Of a stretch of 64,000 nucleotides of DNA, positions 12,075 through 24,000 are shown in pieces (positions within the stretch are counted from its first letter, which is position 1; each line of letters begins with the position of its first letter). The notes under the pieces are model-generated. The model had not been told where the DNA came from, made no database searches, and saw only the letters and a program-made list of their open reading frames with translations. Made by a program: the position numbers and the translations under genes. The DNA is from Nymphaea colorata (lineage: Eukaryota; Streptophyta; Magnoliopsida; Nymphaeales; Nymphaeaceae), in assembly GCF_008831285.2 (NCBI RefSeq), contig NC_045145.1:18368040-18432039 (forward strand), read 5' to 3'.

Positions 12075-15000
12075 ATGAGAATAGGAGGAGCAAATAATGC
12101 CCTGGACTCATCAAAATCAGAATCACCACCATCCGACGGGTAAGTAGAAATCTGTATTGTAATTTGTATTATCTACATTTTCAAGCAGATGCATGTCAAT
12201 TAAAATTTTTGTCCTTTTTCTCGAGATAGTTACATTCACTTTTATTAGGCCGTTTGCTTTCCATTTGTGCTTTGCATTACTAGTTCATTATAATTAGTTA
12301 AATTTTGCAGCTTTCTCCAAAGATAAGTGTCAATTTATGTTATACCATTTTTTGTTTACATTGGTGCTGAGTAGCATGTCTCTGTCAATAATTTGTGCAT
12401 GATAATGCAATAAGTCTGTTGCTGTTTCTGTTTGGATAGGTTTGAATATCAGATTGGTATTGCAATGATAGGATTTATGTTCTCCTTTTTTTTAAAAAAA
12501 TTGGATTAGTAACTTTAGTGTTGTTTTAGGATTTTCGTGTTGAAAATTAGAATTGGGTATCTAGCAATTGATATTTAGGAAATGTTAAAGGCTTTGGTAA
12601 GCTTTTTTTTATGCCATATAACTTGTAATTTTAATTGTTAAACCTTATTCAGTTTGGTGTTTCAAAAATGTCTATTACCATGTTATGAAATGTTTAATAT
12701 TTGTGTTATTGTGTATTTTAATTGTTTTATCATTTTAAATTGATAGTCGTAGGTTTTTCATTGGAAAATGTTTCAGTTTGTTAATAATTTGAACTACTAG
12801 TATTGCATTCTATTGGTTTCCATTTTTCTCAGGGATTGCTTAATATGCCTAATCTTGCTCAGTCATGCCTAGGCTCTAAGGTTGTCCAGCCGCCTAGGCT
12901 GGTCATAATGCTTTTGACAGTGTGTGTGTGTGTGTGTGTGATTCAATGTGACTGCATGAACTTATTTAACACTGTAGTGAGTGGAGGTGATTGAATGCGA
13001 CTGTGCGTGCATTTATTTAAGTAATTCTGTATTATTTTGACAATTTTATGTGATTGTATGTGACCAAGTATGTGCGTATATAGCTAACCTATGTCACATG
13101 GGTGCGAGTACGGTGGTACGGGTGCGGACACAGGAATTTTGAAAATTGTGGGTACGCAGGTACACAAATTTTATATTCTCGAAAATGATAAAATGAAAAA
13201 AAACACTAATAGTCTTATAATCTACAAAATATCTTAAAATGAAAGAAAAATGAGAGGAAAATATAGAATCTTATTGGAAGGGAAATGTAAAAGAAGGGAA
13301 AATAAAAAATTAGAGAAAAAAGTAAGTTTTAAAATATAATTTTAAAAGTTTTAAAATGCAGCCGTACCCGACCCGACCCCATGTCCCCGTACCCACGTTC
13401 CAACACGGGTACTTGTGCAAAATAGGCGTACCCGTGTCACATAGTAGCTAACAATATGTGACATATAATGTTGCATCTTGTTAATTAAATATATACATAT
13501 TTATATTTATATATATTTGCTTTAAGCACCTAGTCCAGCTTAGGTGTCCCTAGCCTATAGGTTTTGTAGGTTCCTCCTCATGCTTTTAACAACATAGCTT
13601 GCTGATAAAACCCCAATACCTGTATCTGTTACGATGCAATGTAAGAGCTTAGAGCTAGGTATGATAAATAAACATGACCTGATATGGGTATATATTCTTC
13701 TAAGATGAATATTTCTTGTAGCATACTCTGATGCCTCTGATCGTGGCTCAGGTTATTGCTTAATTAGTCAGCCTAGCTGTTGCCTTGTCAGTCAGTCAAC
13801 TGGTCCAAGTTCATCACTAATTGTGGCCTTAAAAGTCCAACCAGTCATTGACTAGTTTGCTTAGCCTGTGTTTGTTAGTTAGTCAACTAGCTCAACCAGT
13901 CACTCATGCTTCTTACTTTGCCCATTTTCTTCTTCAATCCATCTATTTTGCCTGATTATGATTTTCTAGTCTGGATTTTCAGTTGGTGAGTGTTTGTTCA
14001 ACTCCTGTTGCTGTATCGAGTAACATATTTGGCTCTACATCTTTTGGTAGCTTTGACTTTATTTTGCTTTTTATATTCCAGAATCCTTACATCTCTGTGC
14101 CTTCCGTTATTGCAGAGGCTTCCAGAATTTGAAAATGCCATGCACAAAGAGTTTCTGTGGAGTAATGTCTGATCCAGAGCCTTGTTGGAGTCTTAGTGAC
14201 ATTGTTGCAGAGTTAAATGCTTTGGAGTCCAAATTCAGTAACCCTTTCATCAAGCGTCAACAGCAGATCGAAATGGTGTATGTTTTTGTTCTCATTTCTC
14301 TTGAAGTTGAGCATTTTTAATTTTTAGATGCTTGCTGGACAGGTTGCTGGTTATATCATGTGATCCTATTCTGGCTTTCAAAGACCTATAGTGACATCGC
14401 CAAAGATGGAAATGCTATCATGTATTGCGTTATGGGAAAAATATTTTTGTTTATTTATGATGAAAAAAAAAACAATTGTTTTAAACTTATTCAAAATTTT
14501 GTGACCCTGTATCAGATTTACTCAATGTTGACATGTAGAGTAGTTAACAGCCAAAAGAGTTTGAGTTATCCATGAATGCAAGGTCACAAACTTCTGATTA
14601 TCAATTATGATTTGCTTTGAGTTTTCGTTTAGAAGCTATATGATGGTCAAAGTGGGGCCAGTTCACACTTTTAAGTTTCTGGTAGGTTTCATACTTTTTA
14701 TCTCACAATTTGCTTAGTTTCTTTTGGCGCAGGGAAAAAAGCAATATACAGGGCAATATTGTTAGTGGCAAGTTTGTAGTGGATGCATCTGACAAAGGGA
14801 TGGATGATATCGAAGACAGTTGTGAAGTAATAGATAATGGAAACACGAATGTGGGTAGTCGATTCTCTTGTGATGATGTTTATTTGAGCAGGTACAGATC
14901 TTTTTTTTTTTTGTGTGTGGGGTGTGTTGTTTTGGGGTGGGGGTGTGGAGCAGCTTGGTTTAGAGTTTAGACATGGATTTGTATTTAGAATTATACTTTC

Positions 15001-18000
15001 CTATGAGCTTGCTTCTTTCAAAACCACCATGTTGCTTCTCTTTTTGCACAAGAGAGTATTAAGTTCATGAAGAAACGACCTTGCTCCACATTAGCCTTCC
15101 GAACCATTACCATATACAGTTCGTTATTCAGAAAAAAGTGTTGTTGACTCGATAGTTGAATTTATGATCTGATGATCCCTAACAAAGTCATTTTCATCTC
15201 TTTATTCCATATTTATCCTTCCCATGAGCAAAGTGTTGGTCAACGTCAATGTCTTTCATCTTATGATGTTGTACCACATTCCTGGTTACAGCTTATGGCA
15301 TTCTTGTCATCTTATAATCTTCTGATCTGGGGTAGTTTTTAGATGACTAATGCTTTACTCTACCACATCAAGTGAATGAAGCTTGAGACATTGGATGGCA
15401 ACAACTGGACCTTCACATCTCTTTGGTTTATCAGTGTCTTCTTTACCTCACCATGATGCAGGCATTGACATATATATGCATTCATTGCATGGTTTTACTT
15501 GGTATTTTGACCTATAAGTTTCTAAATGAAAATTTGTTAACTTTCTCCATCTAGTGATTCTGAGGATGAATGCCATGATGTGGACTTTCAAGCGCGTGAA
15601 ATCTCACTTGTCAATAGGACAGAGGCTGTAAAAGGCTATTTGCTTGAATTGGAGCGTGAAGAGCAGTTAAAAGTTAAGGTCTGAATACTGGCAGCATTAA
15701 CTACATGATATGATTTTGATCTTTATTTTTCCGTTTTCAGCAGGGATTGATGTTTGAAATGCTCAATGTACTTTGGTCTTTCTTTATCTTTTACTTTTGT
15801 ATGCATAAGTTCCTTGGTAATGGATGCTGTAGCACATTTGTCCCGAAAAGACAAGTCAATGTACATCTCTGGTTGGGAGATGACAACAACGTCAATTCTG
15901 AAGTATGGTATTCTTACAAGCAAATGCTCTATATTATCTTGCCACATTTTGTTTTCTGTAGTTGTTTTTGGCAAGAATATGAGTCAAGTAATTGTAATTT
16001 GGAAGTTTTCCAGTTTGCACCATAGCTGACTACAACTGGTCTATAATCCACAATAACATGGAAGCATTTATTCTATTTTCTATGTTTGTCCTTGTGGTTT
16101 TGCTTAATACTTCTTGTAAATTTCAGTTGGCACCTATTAACTTTTACAAAACTCTTTAAGTGTGAGGTTGATTTTACGGCGTAAGTACCCTGGTGTAAGG
16201 TAACTGCACCGAGTAATGCCGCTAATGCCTTATTACTCTGGTGTTTGGTTAATGTACTTTTGTTTTAACCTTATACTTTCCCAAAATGGTAGTGCATGTT
16301 GGAGCTTCTTAGCGATCATGATTATTATCTGTAGATCTGCTTCCATATGACATCTGTGCACTACTGCAACCTCTATAATTTTCTTCATTTGATGATAAAC
16401 AACCTTTCTCGAAGTCAGACATGTCTTGATCTAAGTAGTATCAATGTGGATCTGGGTTCTTTACCAAGGCCAGATCTTGCTGATTTGAGATCTAATGTGG
16501 AAAATTATGCTTTTCATCTAGAATTTTGGAGACAGATCTTGTGATCTAGAATTCCAGCAGCAGTTCTTTTTTCTTCTTAGTAGTATATCTATGCTTCTTT
16601 TATGGAGATGCACGGGTTCCTTAAATGCAGCTTTTCTTGTTGATCAAGCAACACATCAGTGGAACATACTTCTTGCTATTTAGTATAAAAGAAAAAGTTG
16701 AGATAATTGTGTTCGTGGATCGGTTCTTTAATCTTTATTTATAGCAACATTCTTGCTTTGAGCAAAAAATAACTTATAGAGCTAATTTTCTTTCTTCAGT
16801 TTTGATGATGTTACTATGTTGTTTTATCAGCTTAGGAATGGGTTGGACTTGTGAGACATATTGGTTGGTCCTTGCAATCTGAACTTGTGGTATTATGCGT
16901 CTAATTAGATTTAGATTTTGCCATTCTAGTAATATGTTTCAATTTGACAGGAAGAAATAAGGGACAGAATATATTCATTGAATGATTATCTGAGAAAGGA
17001 AAAAGAGCGGACAACTTCATCATTTGCTTGTATCCAAAAAGATATAGAAGCAAAGCAAGAGATGGATAAAAAACTAGATAAACAGTACCAAAGAAAAATG
17101 TGAGTTCCTGTTATCCCCTTGTCATTTTGGATGCTCTCGTGCTTTAGGTTTTGCTAAGAAAGCTCTGGGGTTCTTCCAGGAAGGAGGTAATCCTAGTCAT
17201 GGCATGAGCGTTACTAGAATACTTAAATAGTTGCTAATGTTTACTGTTCTATTGTCTGCATGTTCAGGAATATATCTTCAACTGGTGTTTCTTTTCCCTG
17301 TCACGTTCTTGTTCTTCTGGTCCAGACCTTTTAGCCAAGGGGAAGGAGGGAGGGAGTGATAAGGCATTTCTGTTTTACTTGTGCACCAAACATAGTTCTT
17401 CCATGTATCTGCTTGAAGTACTTAAACATTCATTGAGCATTACGAGAGAGGGGGAGGATTTGGGTGGGGTGGGGTTTTCTTTGTGGTGTTGGGGGTGAGT
17501 GGTGAGTTGGAGCTTTTCTGTTATTTTCACATAGAATATTTGTTTTTTGATGCTAACATGATCAAGGAAATATCAAAATTCATATTTATTTGTATAGTGC
17601 AGAAACTTGTGATATTCACTTATCTGCAGTCCAGAGGGACCATGAGCAGAGGTCAGAAATAGAAGAGAGAAAAATAAGAAAAGAAGCAGCCTCTGAAGAT
17701 GCCAGAAGAAAGGAGAAAATGGAACGGGAAGAAAAAGAGAGGTTGGAGAGGCTTAAAGCAGAAGCTGAGGTAGCAGATTGTTTATCCTTTCTGTGATTTA
17801 CGTAAGCACACACAATCACTTAAAATTCTTTGAGTTGCTTGATATGCTTACTGCATTTACCTATTTTCCTCGTTCCCCTATTACTTGCTGATAAAGACAT
17901 TCCGTTTTAGTTCAATATAATGCAAAATTTATGGTTTTTCCTGTGTACACATTTTGACTAATTCTTTTAGCCATTTCAGTTACTATGGAGCAGAAGCTAG

Positions 18001-21000
18001 GTAGATATAGGATCACATCGTTGGTTGTTGTTTTTGGATGACCTGAATCATATCATTGTTGATGTTTCAATTTGTATTCCATTCCATTTTATGGCCATAA
18101 CTCTTGATCTTTCATGAGCTAGCGAAACTATGCCTGGATTAAGTGGACAAGTTCATGTGGATCATGATAGAGTCCATCAATTTGATTGCCGTATATTGAG
18201 ATGTTGGATATAGCAGTTGAGAACTGTTTCAAAAATGTGCTTTCCAATCATTACTTTTGAACTTAGGAAAGAAGACCTGAACAAAATTGTGTCCATGGGG
18301 GGCAACAGAAGTGAAATCATGATAGTAATAAGATGAAAATCAAATTTTGAAACAAAAGAATCAATAAAATAAAAAAGAACTTATAAAGGGATTACTAAAA
18401 GTACAAGTGCCACCTAAGGTCATCTAGATGAGTCCAGTATATGTCCCTGAATGAATCATTTGTTTAAAATCACCATTTCTAAACTAGTAAGGTTATGCTT
18501 AGTAAACATGTTTTTATAATTACAGGCCAGGATGAAAGCTGAACAAATGAAGGCTGAGAAGCTTGCTATGGAAAGAGCAGCGGTTGAAGCTCAAAAAAGA
18601 GCAGAAAAAGAGGCTGCAGAAAGGGCGGCTGAAGAAGCCTTGAAAAAAAAAGCTGCAGAAGCTTCCCAAAGAAAGGCTTCAGAAGAAAAATCTAGGACTG
18701 GTGGAGTAGTTGGTGGGTGTTTGCATTGTTTATTTTCTTTATTCTCAGTTATTTTGTGCATTTTCTGTATACACGATAAACAGTGCATAGAATCTAAAAA
18801 TTGTTTCACTTAATTATCTTGTGCATGTGAATGCTTCACTTAACCTCTTTTATGAAAAGAGATTACAGTTTTGGTTTTGTCTATCAACTTAAACTATTGC
18901 TAGAAGGTCAAGCAAATGAACCGTTTCTCCTCCCTCACTAAATCAGTTTTCTGTTTCAGTTGTCCTGTGTTTCTTGGTTATCCGTTGTGAGTAATTGTAG
19001 CCTGTGAAACTTCCTACCAACTTCAAGTGTGTACCATGTAAAAAAGCTTGAACAGTTTCCGTTTGCTTTTTTGGCTTCCGTGCTTTTGTACAACTTAGTA
19101 CTCTTAATGAGGTTGCTTTCATATTTATATGTTGAAACCTGTCTCTGATCAATGGTGTTCATTTTGATATTGATAGGTCAAATTTTCTTAAAAGTGTTGC
19201 CCGAAAGAGATGCCACTTTTACTGACTAGTTCCTTCTTTATTTATAATCAAAGTTAAGGTGTCTGATATGGCATCAAAGCTAGAGCAGGAAAGAATGAGT
19301 AAACTATTGGCGTTAGTAGAGCAGAACAAAGCTACTGGTGCAGGCTCCAGTCAGGTGTGCAGACTGCCTAATTTCAGTGCTGGGGTTATTTATGATTTGA
19401 ATATGAAACTACTGTTAATTTCAGAAAAATGTTACTTTATGCTTGGGTTGACATAGTGACAAAGTTGTTCCTACCAGGCTTATAGAAGGCATGAAAGGCA
19501 AATTCGTTCGCTGATCCTACAGGTATCTGCAACTGTTGATGTTGTAAGGTGAGATTCTCATGGTGTTCTAGTGTTGGAATACAGTTTGCTATTTCCGTTT
19601 CTTTTGTCTTTTTTTATTTTTATGTTTTTGCTATTTTACCTCCTCTTGCAAACATGCTAACATCTTTCATCTGTGTATAATTTCATTTCACACTTGTTTG
19701 CAAACATATGATCTTTTCCCTGTTTTTTGTTCAAATGAATCAGTTTGAGTCATTTGGAAAATTATCTGGTGTGGTTCAGGTCACATGTACAACTGCTTGA
19801 ATTGACCTAACAAATAAAATTTGCTGTTGTAGATGTTGATTAGAGAATCTATTTAATAACAATTTCAAACGAGGTAGTCACAGGGACACTGATCTCCAAT
19901 ATTGGTGACATTAGAATTGGCTCCATATTGCTTGCTGACTTAAATAGTGATCAGGCAGTGTTGTCGAATATGCATCATCTATGTTGCCCTATTTCCTATT
20001 TTTATTGGAAAAATATTTGAAAAACCAATTTAAACTGTTTAGAAAAGTGAAGAGTAGCATTTTAGCAACAAGCCATTATAAGGAGTTAATGATAATGTCG
20101 ATAGGTTTGACATATTATTTCCTTTTCGTATAAAAGTTGATATATTAATGTCGATTACAGTTGCCTCTCTAGCATATGTGGCTGCAAATTGGTACAATAC
20201 AATGACTAGCTTCTTGAAGTGCACCTGATTGGGTGAAGATGGAATGCTTTTTGGTAATGAAGTTGAGTTCCTTTTGCTTATGCTTGGTGCTTACATTCAG
20301 ATAAAGGTTTTTTAACCCAAAGCAAAGAGATTGATTATGGCAGGTTATCCAAATAGCAGCTTATAGCAACTGCAGCACCTGATGTGCTGCTATGTAAGTT
20401 TAGTGGAAGTCAAGAAATAATATGGTAACTCCGGATAATGTTCCGTTTATTGGTAGTTGCTTTTCAAAAGCACTTTCTCTTGTCAAGATCTTATAGTCTT
20501 TAGCTAGGGGGGATACCTTAAGAACTTTGAGTTGAATAAGGCAAAAGACCTTTTGAAAGAGATAGGATTTGTTTGTTCTGGAAGGAAACACCTTGCTGTT
20601 CGTATTTTGTCAATGAGACAGGGGATGCACTTGTTGCTTTTCCATCGTTAGTTAGTGAAATGAATGAAATATGCAGGATTCCCCAGTTTGAAACTGTTTT
20701 CCAATGTGTTAACAGCTGATATTTGTTCAGGATTGTTGAGAGGGAATCCATTGACTCACTTGATAGATGATGATTATGATACTTGTTTGCTTATACTGGT
20801 TATCTTGGCTTGCTTTTATAAGCGAAAATATTGCATGTGAACATTGTACCGTGCCTTTTATTGTTGCCAAATGAAAATTAACGGGGTTGACTAAACCATC
20901 TTTCCCTCATGCAACTTATTCCTTTCTTTCTGCTTAGGTTTTTTTCTTTACCTGCTAGCACGATTACTTTAAGATGTGGAAGATGTCTCAGTTTATTTCA

Positions 21001-24000
21001 GCTGAATTGGTTTTTTCATGGTTCTACTGCAGATTATTGTCAACTTTTTGGCTCTTTCTGATCTGTCAAAGGCTGCTATCTTCTTCTTGTTATGTTCTGA
21101 TATGATGTATATCTTTAAATTAATTGCCTTTCTGTTCTTGGTCGCATTGCATGTTAATGTAACTATTCTTATATATGGTTATGTAATTGACAGGAAAAAA
21201 TCACTTGAATTGGTTAAAACTATCAATGATCCATTTTGCCCTCAATCAATCTCAGTTGCTACTTTTGCCGAGAAGGTATGAGATATGGTATTACAGTGAT
21301 GTAACACTATGTCTGGGCAGCTTTCTTGCTCTTGTTTCCATCTCTTAATTAAATTTGTGGGTGTACTTACTTATGTGGTAATGGTATTTAACTGAATTAT
21401 TTTTTATAAATTAACTGTAATTATTTCTTTCATTTGACTGTTCTATTTCCAGTATGATTAAAAATGTTTCATCGGTCCTTTCTTCATTCTGTAATATTTT
21501 TGAGAAAAAAATTACAATAAGCCACTCAACTTTTGAGCTGTTAACGGACGTTGAATGACTGCCCAACTTTTTAGAGCTAACATGTGGGGTGCTCAGCTTT
21601 TACCCGCATCTCTCAAACCAATTTCTTCCTCTGGAAAACGTAAAACGAAGGGGATAAGTTACAAACTTACCCCACCCAAAAGCAAAATATGAAAATTAAA
21701 AAAAAAAAAAAATTCTTGCTAGGGGAGCCGGTTTCTCACCAGGCAATGAGGGAGGTTGTCCAGCAAGGGATCTGCACAACCCATGTTGGGTTCCTCCATT
21801 TCACCTGTCTCTCTATCTGCTTGAGACTGGAAAGCAGCACTAATCTCAGCAAGAGTGGTTTAAAAATAAACCCATCAACTCGTCATGGGCAAGAAAGCAA
21901 AAAACAAAAAGAGAAAAAGGGAAGGGGAAACATGAAATCAGTTTGTTATCAAAGAGAAATATCTAGCATAATAAATAATCACAGGCTGCTTCCAGATCTT
22001 TAATGTGAGATCAGTATCAAACGATTCCCAATGCTCCATCTCAACAAGTAGGAATTTGAGAATTTGAATGAGACTCACGGTGGAAAACCATGTAAATCTG
22101 GCCTGAACTTAATGATAGAACCACTTCAAGAGTCACACTCTTGAAGATACCAGCCACTTCAAGAAATCACACATGGAGAAACCTCAAACTAAAGGTGAAA
22201 AACTTGTATTCAATCTCGAATAATACACAAAATCAGGCTTTAAAGCCCATGCTGATCAAGGGGCCCAAGTCCCTTATTTGTAGAAGAAAGAAAGGAATAA
22301 GGAGAAAAAGGAGCTAGCTATTGGTTAGCTCCAACAGCCAAAAGCTAGTTCCCTTTGCTAATAAAAAAAAATACAGAAAAATACACGAAAAATAAAAGGA
22401 AAATAAATACAAAAAGGGCTATGCTTACATACATATATTTATATATATAAATCATACATCAAACTGTATATAAACATATATACAACTTACATTAGAGCTA
22501 ATCCGTAAATTCTAACAAACCCAACATAAACAGCCTAATTGATTGAGAGGAAAGTCTTAACAGCAAATTTGGCCGAAAAGAAGATGGGTAGAAAGGAGCC
22601 AATGGGGACAGGCTACGATCTCTAGAGGAATTCATGCTTGTCATTTTTGAATCTTTGGACGAACTTGAACTTAACAAGGGCGACTTGCCTTGATTGGGAA
22701 ACTTCGCATTCTTGCCCTTCTGGGGGAATTGGGGATGATAACTGTAAAAAATTTGCACCCTTGTCCCATCCAACATATTGTGCGGCTAACTGATTCCTGC
22801 TCTTCTCTGATTACACATGCAACAAACAATCACCCTCAAGAGAAGAACCGGACACGTGCTGAGACTCTGCCCCTTTTTTCCATTGTCCATTGTCGATTTT
22901 CTTTTTTTGCTGCATTATTTTCTTGTTGATATAGATGGGTAAATGGGGGGCTGTAGTCCGGTGAAGGTTGCCAGTCATCCTCCCTGACGGCGACGGTTAG
23001 CCCTTATTCTATGTTTTTTCATATTTTGCTTTTGAGCAGTGTAATTTTGGAAATTACACCTAATTTGATTTGGTGATTTGAGAGATATGAGCACAAGTTG
23101 GGGGCTCATGTGTTAGCCCTGAAAAGTTGGGCGGGCTTTTGTTAATGGCCAAAAAGTTAAGCAGCTTGTTGTAATTTTTTCTATTTTTGATGATCCCTTC
23201 ACGGCTTCAACTTAGTAAATGTGTGATTAGTAAAAGTCTGCGTAACCATTGTTCTCTCTGTTTCCTTGAATATGTTGTTTAAATTGTTTTGCTTATGCGA
23301 CAGTTTGATTGTTCCTATGCATTTGTCTTTTTCTTTTTACATCTTTTTTGCATTTAAAATAATCCTTAGTCTTTACTTTTTATGTGGACATCATGTTGGC
23401 TTGCAAGTTACGGTGGTATATCTAATTGAGTTACACTGATAGAATATAGTACGGTTACATGCCTTTACTTTTAATGAAAAGTAGCAGTAAATATTTGTCT
23501 TTTGTCTTCTGTTTCATGTGAAGTAAAATTGGTACTTACTTTGTTATTGAAATGTCCTGCAGGCCGTATCTTATTGTGAAACTCAAAATATGAATATGTC
23601 AAATGCATTCGCACTTGGCCATGTTATTGTGCTTGTCACATCTCAGGTTTGTAGGACTCATTGGTTGCAGCATTGGCTATGGATTCGAGTCTTTCTCATT
23701 ACATCTGAATGTTTTTTTTGTCTTTCAAGTTGGCAAAAAATTTCTCGTAGTTTGTGCTTTCACTCTCTCATTTGTGGCTCAAGTCCATGAATGGCTATAA
23801 ACAATGGAGAAAGAATACATCTATGCAAGAGAAAAGTTGGGTCTGTGGAAGGGACTATTGTTGTTACCCTAGTCTGATGTGGGATTGGTTGAAACCGGTA
23901 GCATTGGCCATGAAAGTAAATCAAGTATGAAGTTGAACTGGTAATAAGTACCAAAATTTTCATGTGGAAAAGCATCTGCTGGAATATGTTGTCATGCTTT

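Noticed and set aside
15723-16029. Overlapping ORFs of about 90 codons in GLE1 intron 4
   Set aside because: They lie entirely within an intron and lack conservation signals.
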